NCBI RefSeq assembly: GCF_000193495.2 | Contig: NZ_AP023410.1 | Location: 1,178,001-1,242,000 of the forward strand | Direction: 5' to 3' | From: Acetobacter aceti NBRC 14818 | GTDB taxonomy: Bacteria; Pseudomonadota; Alphaproteobacteria; Acetobacterales; Acetobacteraceae | DNA length: 64,000 nt | In this document: in pieces, positions 34,263 to 43,722 of the stretch | Layout of the letters: each line of letters starts with the position of its first letter | Position numbering within the stretch: position 1 is the first letter of the stretch | Position numbers and translations under genes: made by a program | The notes under the pieces: generated by a model | Seen by the model: the letters and a program-made list of their open reading frames with translations, nothing else | Database searches by the model: none | Told to the model about the DNA's origin: nothing

Positions 34263-35114
34263 ATGTTTGCTGTTCTTGGGGCATCCGGCCATGTTGGAAA
34301 GGCTGTAACGGAGCATCTTCTGCAACAGGGCCTTCCCGTAACAGTTGTCATCCATAACCCGCAGAAAGCCGCGGACTGGACAAGGCGAGGCGCTTCTGTT
34401 GCTGTGCTTGATATCCACGACACTGAAGCTCTGGCACAGGCACTCAAAAGCGTAGAACGTGCTTTCCTGCTTAATCCACCAGCCAGCCCCTCCCTGAACA
34501 CGGACCAGGAAGAGCGAAAGACCGTGAGATCAATCCTGCAGGCTGTCAGCAAGACGGATCTTAAAAAGATTGTCGTTCAGTCCACATACGGCGCTCAGGA
34601 AGGCGCTCATTGTGGAGATCTGGGTGTTTTGTATGAGTTTGAACGTGGCGCACAGCAATCCTCCATCCCACTGTGCATCGTGCGGGCTGCTTATTATATG
34701 AGCAACTGGCTCCCTTCTCTGGCTTTGGCGAAACAGGAGGGATGTTTCCCCAGCCTGTTGCCCTCAGGCCTCAAGGTCCCAATGGTCGCTCCACAGGATG
34801 TGGGAAAACTGGCTGCACAATTATTATCTGATCCAGTCAGTGAAACCGGAATCCATAATATTGAAGGACCAGAATATTATTCGGCCCTTGATGTAGCAAG
34901 AAGCTTTTCAAAGCATCTATCAGGCGACTTTGCCGTCGATGCCGTTCCACCATCAGACTGGCATGACTACTACAGGACACACGGTTTTTCTGAGGAAGCC
35001 ACCCATTCGTATGCCAATATGACCGGAATTTTTGTTGAGCAGCGTTATGAAATGCCCGAGAACGTCGTTAAAGGTGAAACAACGCTTTCGGCTTATTTTG
35101 ACAAAGAAATTTAA
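34263..35114 (+). CDS. NmrA-like NAD(P)-binding protein
   Basis: 283-residue Rossmann-fold protein of the atypical short-chain dehydrogenase group (NmrA/QOR2-like). The dinucleotide motif reads GASGHVGKAV near the N-terminus, but the catalytic YxxxK of classical SDRs is not evident. The ATG at 34263 has GGAG five bases upstream; a TTG at 34242 is also in frame. Such proteins act as quinone reductases or redox sensors. The substrate is unknown. Confidence 0.8.
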   Translation: MFAVLGASGHVGKAVTEHLLQQGLPVTVVIHNPQKAADWTRRGASVAVLDIHDTEALAQALKSVERAFLLNPPASPSLNTDQEERKTVRSILQAVSKTDLKKIVVQSTYGAQEGAHCGDLGVLYEFERGAQQSSIPLCIVRAAYYMSNWLPSLALAKQEGCFPSLLPSGLKVPMVAPQDVGKLAAQLLSDPVSETGIHNIEGPEYYSALDVARSFSKHLSGDFAVDAVPPSDWHDYYRTHGFSEEATHSYANMTGIFVEQRYEMPENVVKGETTLSAYFDKEI

Positions 35115-35271
35115 CTCTTTACGTCTGATATAATTGTTTATGCGCTCACCCCCTATGCTGTTGATCGAAAGAACAGGATACTACTCATCCAATGGGACAA
35201 GTGCCTTACGATCCCTTCATATTTATGTGTTATTTCCAATAACTGAATATTCATCAATTCAAAGGCAATTT

Positions 35272-35643
35272 TTGAGTGTGACAAGATCTATTGCCCTGCC
35301 CAGCTTCGGGCTGTCTGTTCTTTCCGGTCTTTGCCTCTGTTCCCAAATGACATTGGCACAATCCGTCAATCTGGAGGCGCTTCATCTTTCCTATGACGGA
35401 TATTGTGAGACGGTTTCGCAGGCTTTAAAGAACTATGAGCCAAGCACACCCGATGCCGCAGAAGCCAACAAACGCTGGTGGAACGGAGCCATGGCAGGCG
35501 GAGGCATACCGCCTTACAATATCCAATATGACCACTACCGTATCATTGATGAGTTTTTTGACGCTTGTCGTTCCAATCCACACACTCAGATCAAACCCAT
35601 CATGAGGAATATTGGTCTTCAGCATAGATGGATTCTGAATTAG
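35272..35643 (+). CDS. Small exported hypothetical protein
   Basis: Probably 123 residues starting at a TTG (35272) preceded by AAAGG; the frame is open from 35134. From that start a signal peptide is apparent (VTRSIALPSFGLSVLSGLCLCSQMTLA, cut before QSVN). The mature ~95 residues have two cysteines (YCETV, DACRSNP) and resemble in size and Cys spacing small periplasmic HdeA-type proteins, but the similarity is too weak for a family call. Confidence 0.5.
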   Translation: MSVTRSIALPSFGLSVLSGLCLCSQMTLAQSVNLEALHLSYDGYCETVSQALKNYEPSTPDAAEANKRWWNGAMAGGGIPPYNIQYDHYRIIDEFFDACRSNPHTQIKPIMRNIGLQHRWILN

Positions 35644-35670
35644 GACGCCACAGACAGGATATTTCGAGCG

Positions 35671-36612
35671 TCAAGTGTCATGAGGGTCAACGCTATGAAA
35701 TCCGTATGTTTCATAGCGGGTTTTCATAACTCCATTTTCGACATCAACAACCATGAAGCCTTCCGGCGTTCCATAGCGTGTTCCATGCCACCAGTTGCCG
35801 CTCACAGCACCGCCGGTGATATAGGGAACACCATGCCATTCGATCCGCTCAAGGATATGAGTATGTCCCTGTAGAACGCCGATAATATTATATCGATCGA
35901 ATAACGGCAGCACGTCATAGGCATTTCTCACGCTCATGACATGATGTTTCGGCAGAACAGCCTGTGGCGCGGCATACTCGGCGGCGGCAGTCACCAGCGG
36001 GATATGCGTGACGACAATGATTGGCATTCCAACAGGTTGCGCCGCGAGATCCCGTGCCAGCCAGCCAATCTGGGCGTCATCGATCCTGCCTTCATAACCA
36101 CGATCTTCCGTGATCCCGATTGAGTCCAGCACAACAATATGGACGCCCTTGTGATCAAACGAATAATAAAGCTGCCCGAAATTATCCTCGAAAAACTTCT
36201 TTCCATATAAAGGATCAGTCGGTTCCACACCGCTTTTCGTATAAACACCGAAACAGTCATGATTCCCGATCGTATGATGAACAGACAGAGAAAGGTCCTG
36301 CGCCGTCCTTTTGTAAAGATCGATCAGCATTGAGGCTCGTCCGGCATTCACGCCCAGCGCGTCAAACACATGGTCTCCACCCTGAATGGCAAAATCTGCT
36401 CGGATGGAACGGGCTTTTGCAAAAGCCTGATGACAGCCACCAACCGCGTTCAGCTCCGGCTGAAGATGTGTGTCTGTGATGAACAGAAAGGAGAACGGCT
36501 TGTGAGGCCGCAGAGGGGGGCGGACGGGAAGAGCCGCCTCTGCACCAATCGTCCTGATCAGACCCGCACCACCCGCGAGCGACAGAAAAGTTCTTCTGTT
36601 GAGATGAAACAT
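35671..36612 (-). CDS. Tat-exported calcineurin-like metallophosphoesterase
   Basis: Periplasmic phosphoesterase with the five metallophosphatase motifs in order: DTHLQ, GGDHVFD, GNHD, THIP and GHTH. The N-terminus from the ATG at 36612 has a twin-arginine signal, NRRTFLSLAGG. The frame is open upstream to 36690, but that would bury the Tat signal. About 313 residues. The substrate (phosphodiester, nucleotide or phosphoprotein) is not predictable. Divergent from the following MFS gene. Confidence 0.88.
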   Translation of the reverse strand: MFHLNRRTFLSLAGGAGLIRTIGAEAALPVRPPLRPHKPFSFLFITDTHLQPELNAVGGCHQAFAKARSIRADFAIQGGDHVFDALGVNAGRASMLIDLYKRTAQDLSLSVHHTIGNHDCFGVYTKSGVEPTDPLYGKKFFEDNFGQLYYSFDHKGVHIVVLDSIGITEDRGYEGRIDDAQIGWLARDLAAQPVGMPIIVVTHIPLVTAAAEYAAPQAVLPKHHVMSVRNAYDVLPLFDRYNIIGVLQGHTHILERIEWHGVPYITGGAVSGNWWHGTRYGTPEGFMVVDVENGVMKTRYETYGFHSVDPHDT

Positions 36613-36840
36613 TCGGGCCGTCCTCTTCCTGTCCACGCACGGCAAGACTGAAAAACCAGTCTGATCAGAATCCTGCCTCCATTCAAGCATGTCACAAATG
36701 CTTCATCTCTCGCACTGACAGCCGGAAAAGCCCTATCGCCCGCTCGGCACGAGACCGTTTGATGGGGAAGTTTCTGAATGGGTTCTGTTACGCGGCGACA
36801 TTCGCTATCTGAAACAATCAAACAGGAACGGAATGACAGA

Positions 36841-37995
36841 ATGAACAAGGCTCTGATCGCCCTTGCCCTCGGAGCGTTCGCTATCGGCGTGACGGAATTC
36901 ACCCCCATGGGTCTGCTTCCTGTTCTGGCGCATGGCGTCCACAGCAGCGTGCCGCAGGCGGGTGGACTGATCAGCGCCTATGCCTTCGGCGTTATGGCAG
37001 GCGCTCCGGTCATTACCCTCTTCCTCGCTCGGTATCCGCGCAAATATGCGTTGATCGGGCTGATGATCCTCTACACCGTGGGCAATCTGACAGCTGCTGC
37101 CAGCCAGACTTACATGGAACTGCTTCTGGCCCGTGTTTTCACCAGCTTTTCGCACGGCGCGTTTTTCGGACTGGGGGCTGTCGAAGCGGCGAGCCTTGTT
37201 GATCGTTCCAAACGGGCCAGCGCCGTCGCCAGCATGTTCATGGGTCTGACGATTGCGAATATCCTCGGCGTGCCCGCCGCCACATGGATGGGCGACACGC
37301 TGGGCTGGCGTCAGGCGTTCATGGCGATCTCGCTACTTGGTCTGGTCGCGGCAACCGCGCTGTCCCTGTTCCTGCCGCTTGCCGAAGCAGGCCCCCGTCC
37401 GAATGCAGCCGCTGAACTGAAGGTGATGGTCCGACCCAACGTGCTGATGGCGCTGGGGCTTACGGTTATCGCCGCCGGTGCGATGTTCGAACTCTACACC
37501 TATATCGTTCCAATGCTGGAAACCGTCACCCACGCCGGTCCCACACTGGTGACCACTGCGCTGATGCTGATCGGCGTCGGATTCAGCGTTGGGAATATCG
37601 TGGGCGGAAAGGCCGCCGATATCTCACTGACAAAAACGCTGCTCATCTTCTTCCCGATCCTCGGCCTGATCATGCTCGTCTTCCCCATCGCAGCACAAAC
37701 GCCCGCTGGTGCTCTGATCGGCGTCTTCGTGTGGGGTATCGCCTGCTTCTCGCTCACCCCTGCCCTTCAGATGCGCACGATGCAGGCCGCGCACGAAGCG
37801 CCGGGACTGGCGTCTTCCATGAATATCGGCGCTTTCAATCTTGGCAACGCGCTTGGAGCGGCTCTGGGCGGCAGTGTTCTGTCGCTGGGACTGGGGTATT
37901 TCATGGTGTCGGCGCTTGGCCTGGGTCTGGCCGCGATTGGTGTTGTTATGGTGCTGTTGTCCAGTCGGGGAAGGCTGTCGCCGGAGGCTGTGTGA
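36841..37995 (+). CDS. MFS efflux transporter (AraJ/YdhP-like, DHA1)
   Basis: Twelve-helix major facilitator of 384 residues. It opens NKALIALALGAFAIGVTEFTPMGLLPVLA, the signature of the AraJ/YdhP/NepI drug:H+ antiporter group. The ATG at 36841 is chosen; a further in-frame start at 36778 would add an unlikely hydrophilic tail. The substrate is unknown. Confidence 0.88.
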   Translation: MNKALIALALGAFAIGVTEFTPMGLLPVLAHGVHSSVPQAGGLISAYAFGVMAGAPVITLFLARYPRKYALIGLMILYTVGNLTAAASQTYMELLLARVFTSFSHGAFFGLGAVEAASLVDRSKRASAVASMFMGLTIANILGVPAATWMGDTLGWRQAFMAISLLGLVAATALSLFLPLAEAGPRPNAAAELKVMVRPNVLMALGLTVIAAGAMFELYTYIVPMLETVTHAGPTLVTTALMLIGVGFSVGNIVGGKAADISLTKTLLIFFPILGLIMLVFPIAAQTPAGALIGVFVWGIACFSLTPALQMRTMQAAHEAPGLASSMNIGAFNLGNALGAALGGSVLSLGLGYFMVSALGLGLAAIGVVMVLLSSRGRLSPEAV

Positions 37996-38358
37996 AGCTT
38001 CCGCAGCAGCCTTAGCCATAAAGAATCTGCAAGTGTCTCCCGTTCATACAGAGGGAGGAGCCAGTTATCTGGAACGTAGAAGCGGCAATTTTGGCGGATC
38101 AGCGTTGCATTGGGCCATTGTGTTCTGGTTGCCCCGCAAATACTTCAACATATATTGTCTCAATCGACGGATTGTCGTGGTGTTGTCTTTCTCTTTTCTG
38201 ACCCGAACACAGCCTTTGTTGTCTCTTCCTGCTTTCAAACAGGCCAACAAACACATAGCGATTATTTTAATGCATGGCGTCTCTTGTCACCATCGCTCGA
38301 CAACTTATGCTTGTGTCCCATTGTCATGTGAAACCCCTCCCAGAGGAGCATCGGTCCA
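37996..38358. other. Intergenic region upstream of the encapsulin operon
   Basis: 363 bases with no convincing gene; overlapping short frames lack recognisable products. It must contain the promoter for the DyP-encapsulin operon, but I could not identify a specific operator. AGGAG at 38344-38348 is the probable ribosome-binding site for the DyP gene. Confidence 0.4.
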
Positions 38359-39381
38359 TTGGCCACGCCTCAAGCCGTCGATACCAAACTGACTCAGGCC
38401 GCAATTTTTATGGTCGCCACCCTCAACGATGGCGTCTCCGCATCAGCTGCCATCCAGATACGTGACCTGCTCGGTGATCTTTCCTCTCTGGTGCGTGGCG
38501 TAGGATTTCGCATCCCTGATGGACGTCTGAGCTGTATCACCGGAATCGGCTCCAACGCTTGGGACTTTCTGTTTGGCGCTCCACGTCCGAAGAATCTGCA
38601 TCCGTTTCAGGAGATCCATGGAGTGCACGTCGCTCCCTCGACACCCGGCGATTTCCTTTTCCATATTCGCGCAACCCGCATGGATCTCTGCTTCGAACTG
38701 GCCAGCGTGATTGTCTCGCGTCTGGAAGGCGTGGCGACGATTACCGATGAGGTGCATGGGTTCAAGTATTTCGACGAGCGTGATCTGCTCGGTTTTGTCG
38801 ATGGCACGGAAAATCCCTCCGGTCAGGCGGCACTCGACGCAACGCTCATCGGTGATGAAGATCCTGCCTTTGCTGGCGGCAGCTATGTCATTGTTCAGAA
38901 ATATCTGCATGACATGAAAAAATGGAACGCAATGCCGACCGAGACGCAGGAAGACGTCATTGGCCGCAAGAAGTTGTCCGATATTGAACTCGCCGACAGC
39001 GCCAAGAAAAGCTACGCCCACAATGTGCTGACGAACATTGAAGAAAACGGGCAGCAGCTTCAGATTCTTCGTGACAACATGCCATTCGGCAAACCCGGTC
39101 AGGGCGAGTTCGGCACCTACTTCATCGGCTATTCCCGCTCTCCGGCACGAACGGAGCAGATGTTGCAGAACATGTTCGTGGGAAAGCCGCCCGGCAACTA
39201 CGACCGGCTTCTCGATGTCAGCACAGCTGTCACCGGAACGCTGTTCTTCATCCCGACATCCGATTTTCTGGATGGCGCTCCTGACCTTGCGCCGCCCGAC
39301 AGCGCACCCGCAACACCAGAGAAGCAGCCAGACCAGACCGACACCTCCCTGAGCATCGGCTCATTGAAAGAGGACCATTGA
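38359..39381 (+). CDS. Dye-decolorizing (DyP-type) heme peroxidase, encapsulin cargo
   Basis: Heme peroxidase of 340 residues. The catalytic GXXDG motif is GFVDG (145-149) followed by TENPSG; the C-terminal FGTYFIGYSRSPARTEQMLQNMF carries the distal Arg region. After the enzyme ends (about residue 305) there is a Pro/Ala/Gln linker and a terminal peptide TSLSIGSLKEDH (329-340). It matches the cargo-loading signal of encapsulin-associated DyPs, consensus (S/T)LxIGSLK. The start is TTG with AGGAG upstream; the first ATG would remove part of the fold. The encapsulin gene begins one base after the stop. Confidence 0.93.
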   Translation: MATPQAVDTKLTQAAIFMVATLNDGVSASAAIQIRDLLGDLSSLVRGVGFRIPDGRLSCITGIGSNAWDFLFGAPRPKNLHPFQEIHGVHVAPSTPGDFLFHIRATRMDLCFELASVIVSRLEGVATITDEVHGFKYFDERDLLGFVDGTENPSGQAALDATLIGDEDPAFAGGSYVIVQKYLHDMKKWNAMPTETQEDVIGRKKLSDIELADSAKKSYAHNVLTNIEENGQQLQILRDNMPFGKPGQGEFGTYFIGYSRSPARTEQMLQNMFVGKPPGNYDRLLDVSTAVTGTLFFIPTSDFLDGAPDLAPPDSAPATPEKQPDQTDTSLSIGSLKEDH

Positions 39382-39382
39382 T

Positions 39383-40198
39383 ATGAACAATCTTCATCGC
39401 CATCTCGCTCCCATTTCCGGTGCTGCCTGGAAGGAAATTGAAGAGGAAGCCTCGCGCACCCTTCGACGCCACCTTGCGGGACGGCGCGTAGTCGATACGT
39501 CCGAGCCGCATGGTGAGGCGTTCGCCGGTGTCGGGACAGGTCGCTTCAGCACGATCGAAACACCGGATGCGGGTATTCGCGCCGTGAAGCGCGAAGTGCT
39601 GCCTCTCGTGGAACTGCGGGTTCCCTTCACCCTGTCGCGCGAAGAGATCGACGCCGTGGACCGTGGTTCGCTGGATTCAGACTGGCAGCCGGTAAAGGAC
39701 GCCGCGAAGAGAATCGCCTACGCGGAAGATCGCGCCATCTTCGACGGTTATACGGCAGCGGGCATCGAAGGTATCCGCAAAGGCACTTCCAACGCCCATC
39801 TGAAGCTGCCTTCTTCCGCCAAGGACTATTCTTACGTCATTACCGAAGCGCTCGATGCCCTGCGTCTTGCAGGCGTAAACGGCCCCTATTCGATCGTTCT
39901 GGGTGCGCAGGCATGGCTAGCCGTGAACGGCGGCGATGATGAGGGCTATCCGGTCCGCAAGCACATCGAAAGCCTGATCGACGGAAAGCTCATCTGGGCT
40001 CCGGCCATCGAGGGCGCGTTTGTTGTCTCCATGCGTGGCGGTGATCTGGCACTGGATATCGGTCAGGATTTCTCGATCGGCTATCTGAGCCACACGGCGG
40101 AGACGGTCGAGCTCTATCTGCAGGAAAGCTTCGTTTTCCGTGTTCTGACCAGCGAAGCGACGGTCGCCATTGATGCGGCATCACAGCCGGTCGCTTGA
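39383..40198 (+). CDS. Encapsulin shell protein (family 1, linocin-M18 type)
   Basis: HK97-fold capsid-like protein that self-assembles into a protein nanocompartment. It opens MNNLHRHLAPISGAAWKEIEEEA, as in family 1 encapsulins, and keeps their landmark segments: RRVVDTSEPHG, the E-loop region LPLVELRVPFTLSREEIDAVDRG, AEDRAIFDGY and the C-terminal TETVELYLQESFVFRVL-like strand (here AETVELYL). At 271 residues it is the standard length (~265). It is translationally close to the DyP gene (one-base gap), with a GAGGA site inside the DyP coding end. Confidence 0.95.
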   Translation: MNNLHRHLAPISGAAWKEIEEEASRTLRRHLAGRRVVDTSEPHGEAFAGVGTGRFSTIETPDAGIRAVKREVLPLVELRVPFTLSREEIDAVDRGSLDSDWQPVKDAAKRIAYAEDRAIFDGYTAAGIEGIRKGTSNAHLKLPSSAKDYSYVITEALDALRLAGVNGPYSIVLGAQAWLAVNGGDDEGYPVRKHIESLIDGKLIWAPAIEGAFVVSMRGGDLALDIGQDFSIGYLSHTAETVELYLQESFVFRVLTSEATVAIDAASQPVA

Positions 40199-40313
40199 AC
40201 GTCGAAACCATTGGTCAGCCATGCCTTTTAATGTTTTGCAATGATCCGGAAATGATGTGAAACCTTCTGGAGCAAGTCATGCAGTTCTGCATGATCTCAG
40301 AAAAGGACACATC

Positions 40314-40556
40314 ATGGCACACGACCGCGTACCCCACGCTTCCAGTTCGCTTCACGATCTGGCTCGCAAAGCGACACACTCCCCGAAGCTTCTGACGAAA
40401 GAAGAAGTTATTCTTCTTGCCGAGCATGTGCTGAAAGGTGGAGAGCACGCCACCGAGCAGGAGAAGGAAATCGCGAAAAAGGCGACCCATAATCCGGAAG
40501 GCATGGAAGCCAGCGAACTGGCTCTGCTTGGCAAAAAGACGCTTGACGTCAAATAA
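40314..40556 (+). CDS. Small internally duplicated hypothetical protein
   Basis: 80 residues, cytoplasmic, highly charged. Residues 16-42 and 53-79 look like two copies of one unit: ARKATHSPKLL...EEVILLAEHVLKG and AKKATHNPEGM...ELALLGKKTLDV. AAAAGGA precedes the ATG. It lies 115 bases after the encapsulin stop and before a terminator, so it may be the third gene of that transcription unit. No function known to me. Confidence 0.7.
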   Translation: MAHDRVPHASSSLHDLARKATHSPKLLTKEEVILLAEHVLKGGEHATEQEKEIAKKATHNPEGMEASELALLGKKTLDVK

Positions 40557-40575
40557 AGCAGTTTTCTGATTTCAG

Positions 40576-40624
40576 AACAGACAGGGGTGTATTTCTCATG
40601 AGAGACGCGCTCCTGTCTGTTTTG
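40576..40624 (+). terminator. Terminator after the encapsulin region
   Basis: AACAGACAGG (40576-40585) pairs with CCTGTCTGTT (40612-40621) followed by TTTT; the 26-base loop contains a second short palindrome (CTCATGAG). It lies 20 bases after the small duplicated protein. Confidence 0.75.
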
Positions 40625-40739
40625 GTATTTGAATCCTGTGGTGATTTGCACGAAATTTTTTCATTGAAAACCATGCGAATAATGTCTTTCCTGAAATAGC
40701 CAATACCTTTGAAACATGAGGTCCAGGGCAGAGGAAAAC

Positions 40740-42116
40740 ATGCGCCTTCAGTCATCATGGGACCCACATCTACCGGACGGCAATACTTCTCCGGCGGAAC
40801 GGCTTGCGGAAGCGATGGGTGCCGACATCCTTTCCGGAAAACTCAAGGTGGATGACCGCCTTCCCGCCCATCGGGATCTGGCGTGGCGGCTTGGCATCGG
40901 CATCGGCTCTGTCTCACGCGCCTATGCCATTCTTGAGCGTCGCGGACTGGTACGTAGCGTGCATGGTCGCGGCATGTTCGTCTCTGTCCGGCAGGAAAAC
41001 TCCGGAACCAGATTTGACCTCGCCACGAACATGCCGCCACCGATGTTCAGCAACAGGGCATTGTCCAGCACTCTCAACAAACTGGCGAAACAGGTCGATC
41101 CGGATCTGTTCAATGTCTATCCACCGATCGCCGGGCATCCCGAACATCGCCGCATCATGGCGCACTGGCTTGCAGAACTGGGCGTGGAGGTCGTACCGGA
41201 AAACCTGCTTCTGACGGCAGGTGCGCAGCAGGCGCTCACTGTAGCTCTGAACGTAGTCCGGTCACATGTCACATACGCTGTGACGGAGGAGCAGACCTAT
41301 CCCGGCATGCTTGGCGCCATGCGACAGAATCATCTGCCCGTTCATGCTGCCCGAATGGATGAGGAAGGAATACTTCCTGCCGCACTCGACAAGATTCTCC
41401 ATAAAAATCGAAAAGAGCGCGCCGTCCTCTATCTCACGCCCACCATGCACAACCCGACCACAGCGACGATGGAGTTGCAGCGACGACAGGAGATTGTCGG
41501 TCTCTGCAGGAAATACGATGCTCTGATCATTGAAGACGGTGTGTATGTCTCCGGGCACAATCCGTCCCGGCCTTCTTTTCTTGAACTCGCGCCGGAACGC
41601 ACGTTCCATGTCAGCAGTCTTTCCAAGATCCTCAGCCCGGGACTGCGTATCGGAGCACTCATTCCTCCGGCTGGTTACATGGAAGAATGCCTGCCTGCTC
41701 TTCTGGCTTCTTCGCTGATGATCGCCCCCCTGTCCTACGCCATGATGGCGCTGTGGATGCAGAACGGCACTGCGGAAAGCGTACGAAACGCCCTTCAGAA
41801 CGAGGCCATTCGCCGTCAGGAGCTTGTTACCGCCAGCCTGCCTCAGGTCGTGCAGGCGCGTCATCACGCTTTTCATGCGTGGCTGCCCATGCCGCTAAAG
41901 CAAGCGGAGCGTGTCATCGCTCTGGCGCGAGACCTTGGTGTCTCCCTTCCCGCCGCAACATCCTTTCAGACGACAGAAGCGCCGCACAGCACTGGAATAC
42001 GCCTCGCATTCGGGAGTGTATCGTTCCGAAGACTGCCCGAAGCGCTGAGGCTCTTACAGTCAGCCTGTCTCGACACAGAAGGAAAAGTGTCGCGTGACAC
42101 TATACCGATATACTGA
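40740..42116 (+). CDS. MocR-type GntR/aminotransferase regulator
   Basis: Regulator of 458 residues with an N-terminal GntR winged helix (about 10-80; LPAHRDLAWRLGIGIGSVSRAYAILERRGLV) and a class I aminotransferase-like domain. The PLP lysine is in VSSLSKILSPGLRIG, and the cofactor Asp/Tyr region in IIEDGVYVSG. GAGGA stands upstream of the ATG; another start at 40716 is possible. Such regulators sense PLP-linked metabolites. It precedes the ABM/Tm-1 gene cluster on the same strand, which it probably controls. Confidence 0.9.
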   Translation: MRLQSSWDPHLPDGNTSPAERLAEAMGADILSGKLKVDDRLPAHRDLAWRLGIGIGSVSRAYAILERRGLVRSVHGRGMFVSVRQENSGTRFDLATNMPPPMFSNRALSSTLNKLAKQVDPDLFNVYPPIAGHPEHRRIMAHWLAELGVEVVPENLLLTAGAQQALTVALNVVRSHVTYAVTEEQTYPGMLGAMRQNHLPVHAARMDEEGILPAALDKILHKNRKERAVLYLTPTMHNPTTATMELQRRQEIVGLCRKYDALIIEDGVYVSGHNPSRPSFLELAPERTFHVSSLSKILSPGLRIGALIPPAGYMEECLPALLASSLMIAPLSYAMMALWMQNGTAESVRNALQNEAIRRQELVTASLPQVVQARHHAFHAWLPMPLKQAERVIALARDLGVSLPAATSFQTTEAPHSTGIRLAFGSVSFRRLPEALRLLQSACLDTEGKVSRDTIPIY

Positions 42117-42168
42117 AAGTGTATCCTTCGAGTAGGCTCTTCCCACGCCACCATTCGGAGGGAAGCCC

Positions 42169-42483
42169 ATGCCTGACACTACGCAGCATGTGACGGTCGT
42201 TGCATCCTTTCATGTGAAAGAAGAGCATCTCGACGCAATTCTGCCCGTCATGACGGCCTGCATCACGGCATCCCGTCTGGAAGCGACTAATCTTTTCTAC
42301 ACCTGCCGCCGCGATCTGAATGATCCGCTTCATTTCGTATTCATCGAACAGTGGCAAAGCGTGGCAGCGATTCACGAACATGAAAAGCAGCCCCATTTTC
42401 TCGCCATGAAGGCCGCGTTTGAGAAAGGCATGGAAGGCAGTCCAATGGTGACCATGCTCGAAGACGTGTCGGCCTTTTCCTGA
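42169..42483 (+). CDS. Antibiotic biosynthesis monooxygenase (ABM)-domain protein
   Basis: 104-residue single-domain ferredoxin-like protein of the ABM/YgiN group (VTVVASFHVKEEHLDAILPVM ... FVFIEQWQSVAAIHEHEKQPHF). Members are cofactor-independent quinol oxygenases or heme-related oxygenases. First of a tightly packed run of five genes (gaps from -14 to about 40 bases), which suggests one operon. Confidence 0.85.
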   Translation: MPDTTQHVTVVASFHVKEEHLDAILPVMTACITASRLEATNLFYTCRRDLNDPLHFVFIEQWQSVAAIHEHEKQPHFLAMKAAFEKGMEGSPMVTMLEDVSAFS

Positions 42484-42501
42484 AGCGGGATGACGCGGAT
42501 C

Positions 42502-43722
42502 ATGACGCCGCATGTCTATCTTCTCGGCACGGCCGACACGAAATCTGCTGAACTGACCTATCTGCGTTCCGTTCTTGCCAAGAACAGCATCGAAGCCCTA
42601 ACCGTGGATGTCAGCACCAGCGAGACACCCTGTCCGGCAGACATCCCGGCGCAGGAAGTGGCAGCCCATCATCCGGATGGCGAAGCTGCCGTGTTCTGTG
42701 GAGAACGCGGTCAGGCGATCACCGCCATGTCCGTAGCACTGGAACGCTTCCTGCCGGGCCGCTCCGATCTGGCCGGTGTCATCGGCATCGGCGGCTCGGG
42801 TGGAACGGCCATCGTCGCACCGGCCATGCAGGCGTTGCCCATCGGGTTGCCGAAGATCCTGATTTCCACGGTCGCTTCCGGCAACATCAAACCCTATGTC
42901 GGCGAGTCCGATATCGCGATGGTTTATCCCGTCGTGGATTTGCAGGGGCTGAACCGTATTTCCCGCCCCATTCTCGCCAATGCGGCCAACGCCATGGCGG
43001 GCATGGTGCGCCATCCTTTTGTGGCTGCGCCAGAAACCCGTCCCGCAATCGGGATTACGATGTTTGGTGTGACAACGCCTTGTGTCACGGAAGCGGTCCG
43101 GGTGCTTGAGCCTGATTTCGAATGTCTGGTTTTCCACGCGACCGGCTCCGGTGGAAACTCAATGGAGCGCCTTGTCGCGCAGGGCGTTCTGCGGGGTGTG
43201 CTGGACATCACCACGACCGAGTTCTGTGATTTCGTCGCGGGCGGTATCTTCCCGTGCGACGCCTCCCGTCTCGATGTGATCGCCGAGACCAAGGTGCCGT
43301 ATGTCGGGAGTTGCGGCGGCCTCGACATGGTCAATTTCGGTGCTGTGGAAACCGTGCCCAAGCGCTATCGTGACCGTGTTTTCGTGCGGCACAATCCGTT
43401 CATCACCCTCATGCGCACGACCGTTGATGAGTGCCGTGCAATGGGGCGTCTGATCGGCGAACGCCTCAATCGCTGTGACGGGCCTGTCCGGTTCTTTTAC
43501 CCGGAGGGCGGGTTTTCACAACTCGACCGCCCGGATCAGCCTTTTTATGATCCGGCAGCGGATATGGCTTTCCGTGATGCTTTGCTTGAAACATTGCAAC
43601 AGACAGCAGATCGCCGTTTCATCAGCCTGCCGCTCGCCATGAACGATCCTGCCTTTGCTCAGGTCATGGCAGGAGAACTTATCGATCTTTTCAAGGAGAA
43701 TGACTTCCATGCCCCGGATTGA
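42502..43722 (+). CDS. Tm-1-like ATP-binding domain protein (UPF0261)
   Basis: About 406 residues, homologous to the N-terminal nucleotide-binding domain of tomato Tm-1. It opens [15 protein letters not shown], has glycine-rich [25 protein letters not shown] and the segment [17 protein letters not shown], all characteristic of the family. A second ATG at 42490 is possible. The next gene overlaps by 14 bases and encodes the partner TIM-barrel domain; the two are one polypeptide in Tm-1. The biochemical role in bacteria is not established. Confidence 0.9.
   Translation: MTPHVYLLGTADTKSAELTYLRSVLAKNSIEALTVDVSTSETPCPADIPAQEVAAHHPDGEAAVFCGERGQAITAMSVALERFLPGRSDLAGVIGIGGSGGTAIVAPAMQALPIGLPKILISTVASGNIKPYVGESDIAMVYPVVDLQGLNRISRPILANAANAMAGMVRHPFVAAPETRPAIGITMFGVTTPCVTEAVRVLEPDFECLVFHATGSGGNSMERLVAQGVLRGVLDITTTEFCDFVAGGIFPCDASRLDVIAETKVPYVGSCGGLDMVNFGAVETVPKRYRDRVFVRHNPFITLMRTTVDECRAMGRLIGERLNRCDGPVRFFYPEGGFSQLDRPDQPFYDPAADMAFRDALLETLQQTADRRFISLPLAMNDPAFAQVMAGELIDLFKENDFHAPD

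Noticed and set aside
37841-38392. 183-codon frame between the MFS gene and the DyP gene
   Set aside because: Overlaps both neighbours in other frames and is Cys/Arg/Trp-rich as in spurious translations.
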